Shown: in pieces, positions 8,809 through 17,648 of the stretch
How the letters are laid out: every line of letters begins with the position of its first letter
Numbering within the stretch: position 1 is the first letter of the stretch
DNA from: Gluconacetobacter liquefaciens
Lineage (GTDB): Bacteria; Pseudomonadota; Alphaproteobacteria; Acetobacterales; Acetobacteraceae
Length of the DNA: 64,000 bases
Direction: 5' to 3'
Assembly (NCBI RefSeq): GCF_003350405.1
Contig: NZ_QQAW01000008.1
Span: forward strand, 1 to 64,000
Program-made: the position numbers and the translations under genes
Notes under the pieces: generated by a model
Told to the model about the DNA's origin: nothing
What the model saw: only the letters and a program-made list of their open reading frames with translations
Database searches by the model: none

Positions 8809-9756
8809 TTACGATTCGTTTTCCGCTCCATACCGTTCTTCAAGGGCATCCGTCGTCAGCAGCGAACGTTCCAGCGCCTGCATCGCAGGAAACCCCATCA
8901 GCGACCAGATCTCGTCTATTCCGACCAGCAGATCCGGCCGTTCGACCGTCTCGCCCGTCTCGATAGACGCTTTCATGGCGGCAAGCGCCGAGCGCATACC
9001 CATGATCGCCGCCGCGGGCAACATGCGCGGCAGGCTGATCCGGCGCACCCCCAGTTCCTTCAGTCGTCGCGGCGAAATCAGCGGCGTCGTGGGCCGCGCA
9101 CGGATACCGAAACCCATGTTGATCGATACCGGCACCCCGGCCGCCTCGACAATGCGCGCAATCACCTCCTCAGAGCCTACGGCATCGGGAAAGATCATGT
9201 CCGCACCAGCCGCGACATAGGCCCGCACCCGCTCAAGCGTGGCTTCCAGCCCTTCGACGGCCAACGCATCGGTACGGGCGATAACGACGAAATCGTCATC
9301 GCGACGGGCCATGCACGCAGCCTCGATCTTCTTGACCATCTCCGCCCGGCCGACCAGCGCCTTGCCCGGCATGTGGCCGCACCGCTTCGGGCTCGCCTGG
9401 TCCTCGATATTCATGCCCGCCAGGCCGGCCTCCTCGAACATGCGAGTCGTGTGCCAGACATTCATCGGATTGCCATAGCCATTATCCGCGTCGGCCGTCA
9501 CGGGAATCGACACGGCACGAGCGATGGTGCGGCATTGCGCAACGTTTTCTGCCAGCCCCATCAGGCCGACGTCCTCGATGCCCAGCACAGCATTCGCGAT
9601 CGCCGCGCCACTGGTCGCAGCGCAGGAAAACCCCGCCGCCTCAGCCAGCCGCACGCTGTAGCCATCATAGACCCCGGGCGCGACAAGAAACGCACCGGAT
9701 GAGATCAACTCCCGCAGGCGCGCGGCGGCAGAGGGAAGAGCCGTGGAACGGGTCAT
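8809..9756 (-). CDS. Isocitrate lyase / PEP mutase family lyase (methylisocitrate or dimethylmalate lyase-like)
   Basis: 315 residues forming a (beta/alpha)8 barrel. The active-site loop SPKRCGHMPGK places the family KRCGH motif at residues 124-128 with catalytic Cys126, and the metal-binding ADADNGYGN holds Asp89 and Asp91. Presence of KRCGH indicates C-C lyase activity (retro-Claisen cleavage of a 2-methylisocitrate, isocitrate or dimethylmalate type acid) rather than phosphonate mutase chemistry. It is divergent from an aconitase-family hydratase, a pairing that makes sense as hydration then cleavage. There is no methylcitrate synthase or PrpF nearby, so I do not call it prpB. Confidence is high for the family and low for the substrate. 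Confidence 0.85.
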   Translation of the reverse strand: MTRSTALPSAAARLRELISSGAFLVAPGVYDGYSVRLAEAAGFSCAATSGAAIANAVLGIEDVGLMGLAENVAQCRTIARAVSIPVTADADNGYGNPMNVWHTTRMFEEAGLAGMNIEDQASPKRCGHMPGKALVGRAEMVKKIEAACMARRDDDFVVIARTDALAVEGLEATLERVRAYVAAGADMIFPDAVGSEEVIARIVEAAGVPVSINMGFGIRARPTTPLISPRRLKELGVRRISLPRMLPAAAIMGMRSALAAMKASIETGETVERPDLLVGIDEIWSLMGFPAMQALERSLLTTDALEERYGAENES

Positions 9757-9864
9757 CGGAGTCCTTCATGTCAAATGTCCGTAGCCGGAATAAGTCAGCA
9801 CCCCGCCAAACTGTCAACACTTATGCCAAATGGATGACTTGATTCAGGATGATATCTTAAAATA

Positions 9865-9874
9865 GTGTCGACAC
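9865..9874. promoter_or_regulatory. Palindrome abutting the aconitase-family start codon
   Basis: GTGTCGACAC is a perfect 10-base palindrome ending on the base before the ATG at 9875. No Shine-Dalgarno is seen there. It could be an operator that overlaps translation initiation or a leaderless transcription start. Function is inferred from position only. Confidence 0.3.
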
Positions 9875-12532
9875 ATGCAGCGCTCATATTGGACCGACAC
9901 CACACCCAGCCAGGTCGACCTGGCGGCCATCACCGCCCGGCTCGGCACGACGCCCGATGCGCTTCCATTCTGTGCCCGCATCCTGCTGGAAAATATCGCC
10001 CGCCAGGCCCTGCGGGCCGAAGGCGACCACCTGTCGGATGCGACCCTGGCCGATCTCCAGGCGATCGTCCGCCGCACCCCCGCCGATCGCGGCCGCGGCG
10101 TGGCGCTCGCCGTCTCCCGCGTGATCCTTCCCGATTCCAGCGGCGTGCCGGTCCTGCAGAATCTGGCCGGCATGCGCGACATCGCGGCTGCGCGTGGCGG
10201 CGACGCACGGGCGGTCTCGCCATGCGTCCCGCTCGATCTCATCGTCGATCATTCCCTGCAGGTCGATGTCAGCGGTACACCCGATGCGCTGATCCGTAAC
10301 CTTGCCCGCGAATACGAGCGCAATACCGAACGCTACGCCTTTCTCAAATGGGCGCAGCAGGCCATGCCGGGGCTGACGCTTCACCCGCCGGGCAGCGGCA
10401 TCATTCATCAGATCAATCTGGAACGCCTTGCCCGGATCATGGTGGCCTCCCCCACGCCCCGCGGTACGATCGTCCATCCGGAGTTCGTCCTGGGCGGCGA
10501 TTCCCATACCCCGATGGTCAACGCACTGGGTGTACTGGGCTGGGGCGTAGGCGGACTGGATATCGAAGCCGCCCTGCTCGGCCAGCCCTATGTCGTGCCG
10601 GTCCCCGAAATCGTGGGCGCGTTGCTCGACGGCATCCCGCCCCCCGGCGTGATGACGACCGACCTCGCATTCCTGGTGACCGAGACGCTGCGCCGCGCCA
10701 ACGTCACCGGCGCCTTCGTCGAGTTCTTCGGCCCCGCCATACGCCACCTGCGGCTGGAAGAACGCGCCACCCTCGCCAACATGGCACCCGAATACGGCGC
10801 AACCTGCGGGTTCTTCGCCGTCGACGAGGAAACCTGCCGCTACATGGCCGCAACACGCGGCGCAGCAGCGGATCTGGAAACATGGACCCGGCGCGGCGGC
10901 CTCTTCCGGCCTCTGGCTCTCCCCCCTCCCGATCCCATCTATGATCGGGTCATCCGGATCGACCTGTCGACACTGGGCCTGTCCGTCGCAGGTCCACGCC
11001 GGCCGGAACAGCGCCTGCCCCTCGCAGAGGCCGCACGCTCCTTCCGCACGCTGCAGAACGAGGAAGACGGCACCCTTCGCCAGGCGGACGGCATCGCCGA
11101 CGGCGCAGTCGCCATCGCGGCCATCGCCTCCTGCACCAATACCGCCAATCCCTCTGTCATGCTGGCCGCCGGTCTGGTCGCCGCCAAAGCCGTGGCACGC
11201 GGCATGCGCGTACCCCCGTGGGTCAAGACGTCCATGACCCCCGGTTCGCCCTCGGTGAAAACACTGCTGGAACGCACCGGCCTGCTCGCTTCGCTGGAGG
11301 CAGTGGGCTTCGCGATTGCCGGCTACGGCTGCACCACCTGCGGTGGCAAATCGGGGCCATTGCTGCCGGTGATGGAACAGGCGATCGAACGGCATGGCGT
11401 GCGGGCCGTCGCCGTGCTGTCGGGCAACCGGAATTTCGAGGGCCGCATCCACCGCCTGCTGCCGGCAAACTACCTCGCCTCGCCTCCCCTGGTGGTCCTC
11501 TTCGCTCTGGCGGGACGCGTGGATCTCGATCTGGAATCGGACCCTGTCGGCCACGATTCCACCGGCGCACCTGTCCATCTGCGCGACCTCTGGCCCACGT
11601 CAGAGGAATTGTCCGCGGCCCTCGGCGACAATGCCGGCCGAGGCGGCCCTGGTGAAGCGCCCGAGGAAAGCCGACACCTCTGGCGCACCCTCGCGGCACC
11701 GGGCGGCGATACCTATCCCTGGCGGCCGGACTCCGCCTATCTCTGCCGCCCCCGCCTCGGTGCCCAGAATGGCGCAGACTGGTCGCTGGACGATATCGAC
11801 GGCGCAAGGGTGCTGGCGGCATTCGGCGATTCCCTGACAACCGACCACATCTCGCCCAGTGGCGAAATTCCGCCAGACAGTCCGGCCGGACGCTACCTCT
11901 CCGGCCTTGGCATCGCACGTCCGGCGTTCAACACTTACGTCGCCCGCCGCGGCAACCCGGAGGTAATGACACGCGCGACCTTCGCCAATATCCGTATCCG
12001 CAATGCGCTGGCCGGCGACGGCAGGGGGTGGGAAACACCCGGCCCCGACGGCACGCGCCAGACCATCCATGACGCTGCCATGGCATGGCGCGCCCGCGAC
12101 GTGCCCCTGATCGTGCTGGGCGGCCATCGCTACGGCACCGGCAGCAGCCGCGACTGGGCGGCCCGCGGCACGGCCATGCTGGGCGTAAGAATCGTGATCG
12201 CCCGCGATTTCGAGCGGATCCACCGCGCCAACCTGGTCGGGATGGGCGTCCTTCCCCTGCTGTTCGCGGAGGGCGAAAGCTGGCCGGAACTCGGGCTGAC
12301 CGGCCTCGAGACCTTCTCCTTTCACGGGTTGCGGGCCGGCATCGCCGATGGCGCCCCAATCACCGTCGAAGCCGCGGGAGACACCGGCATCCGCCGTTTC
12401 GTCACCCATGCGGCATTGCTGACGAACAGCGAACGCGCCCTCCTGCGGCAGGGCGGCATACACGAGGCCCTGCTGGCGGCGGTTGCCCCGGACCTGCGGC
12501 CGCAACACGGAGCAGATGACCATGAAGGCTGA
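9875..12532 (+). CDS. Aconitase family hydratase (AcnA/IRP type)
   Basis: An 885-residue single-chain aconitase-type [4Fe-4S] hydro-lyase. The three cluster cysteines are present: Cys420 in ASCTNTANPSVM, and Cys486 and Cys489 in GYGCTTCGGKSG. The C-terminal swivel domain is intact (FGDSLTTDHISPSGEI, GHRYGTGSSRDWAARG, ANLVGMGVLPLLF). The length matches AcnA or AcnD. The gene opens a plus-strand operon with the amidohydrolase (overlapping) and a GntR gene, and is divergent from the KRCGH-type lyase. It is therefore more likely a catabolic tricarboxylate or alkylmaleate hydratase than the housekeeping TCA aconitase. That is inference from context. Confidence 0.85.
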   Translation: MQRSYWTDTTPSQVDLAAITARLGTTPDALPFCARILLENIARQALRAEGDHLSDATLADLQAIVRRTPADRGRGVALAVSRVILPDSSGVPVLQNLAGMRDIAAARGGDARAVSPCVPLDLIVDHSLQVDVSGTPDALIRNLAREYERNTERYAFLKWAQQAMPGLTLHPPGSGIIHQINLERLARIMVASPTPRGTIVHPEFVLGGDSHTPMVNALGVLGWGVGGLDIEAALLGQPYVVPVPEIVGALLDGIPPPGVMTTDLAFLVTETLRRANVTGAFVEFFGPAIRHLRLEERATLANMAPEYGATCGFFAVDEETCRYMAATRGAAADLETWTRRGGLFRPLALPPPDPIYDRVIRIDLSTLGLSVAGPRRPEQRLPLAEAARSFRTLQNEEDGTLRQADGIADGAVAIAAIASCTNTANPSVMLAAGLVAAKAVARGMRVPPWVKTSMTPGSPSVKTLLERTGLLASLEAVGFAIAGYGCTTCGGKSGPLLPVMEQAIERHGVRAVAVLSGNRNFEGRIHRLLPANYLASPPLVVLFALAGRVDLDLESDPVGHDSTGAPVHLRDLWPTSEELSAALGDNAGRGGPGEAPEESRHLWRTLAAPGGDTYPWRPDSAYLCRPRLGAQNGADWSLDDIDGARVLAAFGDSLTTDHISPSGEIPPDSPAGRYLSGLGIARPAFNTYVARRGNPEVMTRATFANIRIRNALAGDGRGWETPGPDGTRQTIHDAAMAWRARDVPLIVLGGHRYGTGSSRDWAARGTAMLGVRIVIARDFERIHRANLVGMGVLPLLFAEGESWPELGLTGLETFSFHGLRAGIADGAPITVEAAGDTGIRRFVTHAALLTNSERALLRQGGIHEALLAAVAPDLRPQHGADDHEG

Positions 12533-13895
12533 CCTCTTGCTCAAGGACGGGCTGATCGTCTGGCCCGGCCTCGGAACGGGCCGGGGCTCCGTCGCCGTCC
12601 GCGACGGAAAGATCGCCGCCATCCTCGCCCAGGGCGAAGACCTCCCGGCCCATCGGGTGATTCCCTGCCACGGCGCCTGGATCATGCCGGGGCTGATCGA
12701 CCCGCACACCCATTTCGGCTTTGGAGCAGGCGACGACGATTTCCGCACGGAATCCCGCTCGGCGGCGCTGGGTGGCGTCACGTCCTATCTCAGTTTCCAC
12801 CGCTCCGCCGACCTCGCGGAGTCCACCCCCCGCTGGATCGCTGCCGGCGAACGGCTTTCCTGTCTCGATTTCGGCTGCCATTTCGGCCTGACCAGCCTGC
12901 GCCACGTCGCCCAGTTGCCCGAGGTCATGGAGCGTTTCGGCGTCAATTCAGCGAAACTCTACCTGATGTACAAAGGCGCTTCCGGCGCCGCGAAAGGCTT
13001 TACCGAAATCGACGACGGGCTGCTGTTTGCGGCAATGCGCCAACTGGCATCCCTGTCCGGCTCGGTGCTGGGTGTGCATTGCGAGAATGTCGAGGTCATT
13101 CCCGGCCTGCGCACCCCGCTGCGCGAAGCCGGCCGCGACGATCTGGCGGCCTGGGACGAACAGAGCCCCGATTTCCTCGAAGCCGAGAACGTGTTCCGCG
13201 TCGGCTATTTCAGCGAAAAGACACGCTGCCGGGTCAACATCGTACACCTGTCGGCCGGCGAGGGGCTCGATATCGTCCAGATGCTGCGCGGTCGCAGCCA
13301 TCCCGCCCCGATCGAGGTCGAGACCTGCGCCCACTACCTGTCCCTGTCGACCGACAGCGCCGCCGGCCTGCTGGGCAAGGTCAATCCCCCGCTGCGCGGC
13401 CGACGCGATGTCGACGCCTTGTGGAACGGCATTGCAAAAGGGCAGATTCTCACCGTCGGTTCCGATCACGTCCCACGCAAGCGCGCGACCAAGGGCCCCG
13501 ACATATGGCAGGCATCGGCGGGCTTTCCCGGCATCGCGACCCTGCTGCCGGTGCTGATCACCGAAGGATGGCACCGGCGCGGCATCCCGCCCGAACGCCT
13601 GGCGGCCGTCACATCGGCAAACGTCGCGGCCCTGTATCGCATTCCCGGCAAAGGCTCCATGCGGGTCGGCGACGACGCCGACCTGGTGGTCGTCGATCCC
13701 GATTGCGAAAGGGTGGTGCAGGCGGCGACGCTGGAATCGCACTCCGACTATTCGCCTTACGAGGGGATGACATTGCGTGGCTGGCCGTCCCTGACAGTTG
13801 CCGGAGGCCGCGTCATGATGGAAAACGGCACCCTGACGGACGAAGCGGAGACACGTCGCGGCCGCTATCTCCACCGTACGTCCGGCGCGGGGTGA
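12522..13895 (+). CDS. Cyclic amidohydrolase (dihydropyrimidinase / allantoinase family)
   Basis: About 457 residues of the metal-dependent amidohydrolase superfamily, which opens cyclic amides or ureides such as hydantoins, dihydropyrimidines and allantoin. Metal ligands are visible: the HxH of DPHTHFG, the carboxylated lysine position in SAKLYLMYKG, a His in ETCAHYLSL and an Asp in VGSDHVPRKR. ATG 12522 lies 9 bases after GGAG; ATG 12516 is an alternative. It overlaps the upstream aconitase-family gene by 11 bases, so the two are translationally coupled. The family is clear and the ring opened is not. Similarity is spread between allantoinase and hydantoinase, and I would not choose. Confidence 0.85.
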   Translation: MKADLLLKDGLIVWPGLGTGRGSVAVRDGKIAAILAQGEDLPAHRVIPCHGAWIMPGLIDPHTHFGFGAGDDDFRTESRSAALGGVTSYLSFHRSADLAESTPRWIAAGERLSCLDFGCHFGLTSLRHVAQLPEVMERFGVNSAKLYLMYKGASGAAKGFTEIDDGLLFAAMRQLASLSGSVLGVHCENVEVIPGLRTPLREAGRDDLAAWDEQSPDFLEAENVFRVGYFSEKTRCRVNIVHLSAGEGLDIVQMLRGRSHPAPIEVETCAHYLSLSTDSAAGLLGKVNPPLRGRRDVDALWNGIAKGQILTVGSDHVPRKRATKGPDIWQASAGFPGIATLLPVLITEGWHRRGIPPERLAAVTSANVAALYRIPGKGSMRVGDDADLVVVDPDCERVVQAATLESHSDYSPYEGMTLRGWPSLTVAGGRVMMENGTLTDEAETRRGRYLHRTSGAG

Positions 13896-13917
13896 CAACA
13901 GGATCAAGGAGCATGTC

Positions 13918-14655
13918 ATGGACGGTCAGGAGGAAGACGACAGCGCCCGCTCGCTGGGCGAAGCGCTGTTTCGTGACATCCTGGCCCTGATCCATTCGGG
14001 CGGGATCGCCCCCGGCGCCACGCTGGGCGAAGCGACCCTGGCCCGTCAGTTCGGCGTCAGCCGCGGCCCGGTGCGCGAGGCGATACGCCGCCTGCAGGGC
14101 ATCGGCCTGGTCACCCGCGAGCCTTTCGCCCGCGCACGCGTGGCATTGCTGGACAGGGCAGCGGTAGACGACCTGTTCGACATGCGCGTCGCACTGGAAG
14201 GCCGCGCCTGCGCCCTGGCCGCCACCCGCATGGACGAGTCCGCAATCACCAGCCTGCTGGCCGCGCTCGAACAGGCGCGTCGCCGCGACCTGGGCGATCC
14301 CGACATCCCCCCCGACGATTTCGACTTTCACCTCCAGTTGATCGAGCATGCGCGCAGCCCGCGCATCTCGGCGGTCCTGGGCGGCGATCTCTATCCGCTG
14401 CTCCGGCTCTATCGCCGCTGGTCCGGCGCCCGGCCGGAACGCAAGAGCGTCGCATACCAGGAGCATTGGCAGATCCTGCGCGCCATCCGCTCGCGCGACG
14501 CCGACCTGGCCCGCTCGCTGATGGAGCAGCATATCGAAAAGGCGCGCGCCAACCTCATGACCGCGCTGGACGCATCGCCCACCATCCGACCAGCGCCAGC
14601 AGCACACTCACCAGCGGCACCAGCCGCTCCGATCCTTCCAGCAGACCAAGCGTAA
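13918..14655 (+). CDS. GntR family transcriptional regulator, FCD subfamily
   Basis: 245 residues. N-terminal wHTH (about 15-80; EATLARQFGVSRGPVREAIRR) and FCD helical domain (about 85-220; FDMRVALEGRACALAATRMD, DFHLQLIEHARSPR, EHWQILRAIRSRD). AAGGAG precedes the ATG. It is the third gene of the aconitase/amidohydrolase operon. The last 30 or so residues are a Pro/Ala-rich tail with no family counterpart. This tail is encoded antisense to the last 100 bases of the convergent permease gene, so it looks like a read-through extension past the usual FCD end. Confidence 0.85.
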   Translation: MDGQEEDDSARSLGEALFRDILALIHSGGIAPGATLGEATLARQFGVSRGPVREAIRRLQGIGLVTREPFARARVALLDRAAVDDLFDMRVALEGRACALAATRMDESAITSLLAALEQARRRDLGDPDIPPDDFDFHLQLIEHARSPRISAVLGGDLYPLLRLYRRWSGARPERKSVAYQEHWQILRAIRSRDADLARSLMEQHIEKARANLMTALDASPTIRPAPAAHSPAAPAAPILPADQA

Positions 14656-15940
14656 CCCCGATTACCGCCAGGGTCGCGACCGTGCCGATCGCCGCGCAGA
14701 ACCGCATCTCGCCGCTTCCCCCCGGTCGCCGCCCCATCACGAATCCACCGATGCAGGTCGCACACCAGGCGATCAGCAGGTTCAGGCTGGCGAATGTGCC
14801 GATCCAGATGAACCACCCCATATAGGATTCCTGTCCCGGTATCGGCCCCATCGCAATGCGGATCACGGCCACCAGCGCCGCCGTTCCACCCAGCAGGACC
14901 AGATTGGGCAGCACCGGCACCCCGCGCCCGTTGCTGGTGCGGGCAAAGGCGGCAGGCAGCACCCCGTCGCGCGCCAGGCACAGCAACCCGCGCGCGATGG
15001 CGATGCTACCGGCCGTAATCATCGCCAGTACGTCGGCAAGGGTCATCGTCATCAGAATGCCCTCGATCGCCGGCCCGCCGTAGCGTGGGTCCGCCGCCAG
15101 GGCCAGCAGCGGCATCTCCTGTCCGCCCAGGCGCCCCGCGTCGGCACCGAACTCGGCCAGGGCCGCAAAGGCCGTCAGCAGGTAGAAGGCCGCATTGACC
15201 CAGATCGTCAGGATCATGGCGCGCGGAATGGCCCGCGTCGGGTTGCGGCATTCCTCGGCCAGACTCGCCGCCCCCTCGAAACCGCCATACATGAAAAAGG
15301 CGAAGCTCAGCCCCATCATGACACCGGCCAGCCCGTGCCCCTGCGCCGACGGCAGCAGCCCCGCCTGCGCCACCGCCGGAAGATGCGGCGACTGCACCAG
15401 AACCCAGGCGGAGAACAGCCCGACGGCACCGATCGACACGACGCTGATGGCAAGCTGCAGATGCACCGCCATCGTGATGCCGCGGGAAACCGACAGCGCC
15501 ACCAGTGCCAGCCCACCCAGCGCCCCCAGCCACCATGGCAGCACATGGCCGGTCAGATGGTCGGCCATCGTGGCCGCCAGCCCGCCGAAAGTCAGCGTAC
15601 CGTTGACGAAGGCCGCAATCGCACAGGCATAGAACAGCAGCCCGAACACGGTGCCCGCCCGACGCCCGAGAGAAAGCTTGAGGTAATCGTACAACGATCC
15701 CGGCGTGCGGACCTGCCGCGCGAAACCCGCAAAGACACGGGCAACGGCCATCAGCAGAAACGCGGCGATCAGAATGCACAGCGGCACCGCCCCGCCCGCG
15801 CCGAAGCCCGAAGCCCCCACAGTCACCAGCGGCACGAAGACGATCGCCGAATAGATCGGCCCGACGCCCGAGGCAGCCTGGGCCACCACGTCGGCCAGGC
15901 CGAGTTCGCCGCGCAGGCGGCCGGAAGGCGCGGCGCTCAT
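14555..15940 (-). CDS. APC superfamily amino acid/amine permease
   Basis: 461 residues with about 12 hydrophobic segments. The APC-type opening (LGLADVVAQAASGVGPIYSA) has the Gly-rich unwound TM1, and there is a conserved segment near residues 210-240 (FAFFMYGGFEGAASLAEEC, then RNPTRAIPRAM). It imports amino acids, amines or similar nitrogen compounds; the specific substrate is not readable. The start codon overlaps the stop of the upstream UTRA-GntR gene (15937-15940, ATGA), so the pair is co-translated. The 3' end runs into the convergent GntR/FCD gene by 101 bases. Confidence 0.85.
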   Translation of the reverse strand: MSAAPSGRLRGELGLADVVAQAASGVGPIYSAIVFVPLVTVGASGFGAGGAVPLCILIAAFLLMAVARVFAGFARQVRTPGSLYDYLKLSLGRRAGTVFGLLFYACAIAAFVNGTLTFGGLAATMADHLTGHVLPWWLGALGGLALVALSVSRGITMAVHLQLAISVVSIGAVGLFSAWVLVQSPHLPAVAQAGLLPSAQGHGLAGVMMGLSFAFFMYGGFEGAASLAEECRNPTRAIPRAMILTIWVNAAFYLLTAFAALAEFGADAGRLGGQEMPLLALAADPRYGGPAIEGILMTMTLADVLAMITAGSIAIARGLLCLARDGVLPAAFARTSNGRGVPVLPNLVLLGGTAALVAVIRIAMGPIPGQESYMGWFIWIGTFASLNLLIAWCATCIGGFVMGRRPGGSGEMRFCAAIGTVATLAVIGVTLGLLEGSERLVPLVSVLLALVGWWAMRPARS

Positions 15941-16779
15941 TCCGTTCCCGCCGCGGGCGGGGCCAGATCGCGCACGCTCAGATGCAGCGCATGCTCGCCC
16001 TGCCGCAGGCTTTCCGCCGAATAGGAAAGGAAATATTCGTACCGGTCCGGGCGGTACACCACCATCAGCCGCTCCACGACACGCCCGGCGGCATCCCGCG
16101 CGATTCGCAGCATGGACAGCAGCGGCGTGCCGATATCCACCCCCAGCGCCTCGGCCGCCGTCGCATCGGCCGCACAGGCGTTGAGGTGCTCGTCGAAATC
16201 GTGCAGTTCCACGCCCGCGGCTTCCAGCGCGGCGGAAACCGGCAGCGTCCCCAATTGCCGGCGCGGCAGGAAACGGGCGAACTCCGCAGGCAGCAGACAG
16301 ACGGAATGCGATATCGCGGAACGCGTGTCCGAGCGCACGCGCTCGATCCGCAGCAACGGCGCATCGACCGGCACGCCAAGCTGTTCAGCCATGACCGGCG
16401 ACGCATCGACGGTTTCATAACCGACGATCCGCACCTGGGTCTTGAAGGCCAGCGAGACCTGATTGCGCCGTACCGCAGTCGACTGCATGGCCGCCCGGAT
16501 CGGGGCCGCGAGCGGAAAGGTCCCGCGCCCACGCAGGCGGCGGATCAGCCCCTCGCTTTCCAGCCGCTTCATCGCCGTGCGCAGCGTAATGCGCGACACG
16601 CCGAAGACCTCGGACAGTTCCGCCTCCGTCGGCATGGGCTCATCCGGCTGGAAACTGCCCTCCATGAGCTTGCGATACAGCACGACGTAGACACGATGAT
16701 GCAGGGGAATCAGCGATTGTTGCGACAGGGGCTCGATATCGCGCAGGGCGGTCTGGACGGTCGGTTTCTTGGCAGCCAT
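15937..16779 (-). CDS. GntR family transcriptional regulator, UTRA (HutC-like) subfamily
   Basis: 280 residues from the ATG at 16779 (MAAKKPTVQ). The wHTH (about 30-95; PTEAELSEVFGVSRITLRTA) ends in the typical GRGTF wing. The UTRA effector domain (about 105-260) has a chorismate-lyase fold. Upstream in-frame starts (16848, 16968) would add a low-complexity Arg/Gly-rich extension overlapping the next gene, so I reject them. It is followed by the permease with a 4-base overlap. HutC-type regulators usually sense the imported substrate or a pathway intermediate, so this one likely controls uptake. Confidence 0.85.
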   Translation of the reverse strand: MAAKKPTVQTALRDIEPLSQQSLIPLHHRVYVVLYRKLMEGSFQPDEPMPTEAELSEVFGVSRITLRTAMKRLESEGLIRRLRGRGTFPLAAPIRAAMQSTAVRRNQVSLAFKTQVRIVGYETVDASPVMAEQLGVPVDAPLLRIERVRSDTRSAISHSVCLLPAEFARFLPRRQLGTLPVSAALEAAGVELHDFDEHLNACAADATAAEALGVDIGTPLLSMLRIARDAAGRVVERLMVVYRPDRYEYFLSYSAESLRQGEHALHLSVRDLAPPAAGTE

Positions 16780-16892
16780 GAAAATTCTGGGAACTCGCGT
16801 CGGTTTGCCCCGCAATGAAGCACGGAACGACACGCGTGATCCATCCATCCTCCACGCCCACCGCCCCTCCGGGGGCAGGATGGCGGCCGCGG

Positions 16893-17648
16893 TCACGCCA
16901 CCTCCGGCAGAACGGCCTCCAGCACCGGCGCGGACACGCGCACGCCGGCCGCCCGGCGCAGCCACCACGCGCAGGCGATGTTCGACGACAGGACCGGCAC
17001 GCTCCCCGCCTGCCGCGCCGCCAGAATCGCCGGCAACGTCAGCAGGCCGGTCCCGCTGATGACGACCGCCTGCGCCTCGCCCGAAATGCCATCCAGCCCA
17101 CGCTGGACGTCCGCCGTACCCATCTCGTAGGCACGGAACGTTTCCGACAGGCTCACCACCTGCACCACGTCATGGCCGGCCGCCTCCCAATAGGCCACGG
17201 CCTGCGCCGTCAACGCCTTCTGGTAAGGCGAGACCAGGGCCAGCCGCCGCACGCCCAGCGCCTCCAGCAGACAACCGATGGCGTGACTGGCCGTCGCCAC
17301 CTTCATCGCCTCCGTCCCCAGACGCTCCGACAATGCCCGGTCCCCGTCCGGCAGCAGGCGATAGCTCGGCCCGGTCAGTCCCACCACCGCCGCGTTCAGC
17401 GACAGTCCCGCCATCTGTCCCAGGGTCGGACCATACAGATCGATATAGCGCGCGTTACGCTCGTCCAGCGTGGTATCCGGCATCACCGGAAAGCGCGCTG
17501 CGTACAGCTTGCCGGCCGGCAGCAGCAGGCGCGCCAGTTCGGGCTCGACCGTCGGATTGGCCGGCGGCACGAGAACACCCAGCCGCGGCATCCCCTCCAG
17601 ATCGGTCAACCCCGCGCGCTGCGCGGCAGCCAGAGTCTCAGATCGCAT
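16893..17648 (-). CDS. Asp/Glu racemase-fold protein (maleate isomerase / arylmalonate decarboxylase-like)
   Basis: 251 residues with the [10 protein letters not shown]-like opening ([16 protein letters not shown]) typical of the maleate isomerase/AMDase branch of the Asp/Glu racemase superfamily. Members use two active-site cysteines (isomerases, racemases) or one (AMDase). Here the first position reads VVGLTGPSY and the second [10 protein letters not shown]. By recalled alignment to AMDase (Gly74 and Cys188) both positions are Gly, leaving no catalytic Cys; a Cys at NIACAW is one strand further on. The function may therefore differ from its relatives. The gene overlaps the FAD monooxygenase by 11 bases and belongs to the same operon. 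Confidence 0.75.
   Translation of the reverse strand: MRSETLAAAQRAGLTDLEGMPRLGVLVPPANPTVEPELARLLLPAGKLYAARFPVMPDTTLDERNARYIDLYGPTLGQMAGLSLNAAVVGLTGPSYRLLPDGDRALSERLGTEAMKVATASHAIGCLLEALGVRRLALVSPYQKALTAQAVAYWEAAGHDVVQVVSLSETFRAYEMGTADVQRGLDGISGEAQAVVISGTGLLTLPAILAARQAGSVPVLSSNIACAWWLRRAAGVRVSAPVLEAVLPEVA

Noticed and set aside
9884-11578. 564-codon open frame antisense to the aconitase-family gene
   Set aside because: Low-complexity shadow; the plus strand has a complete aconitase with all cluster cysteines.
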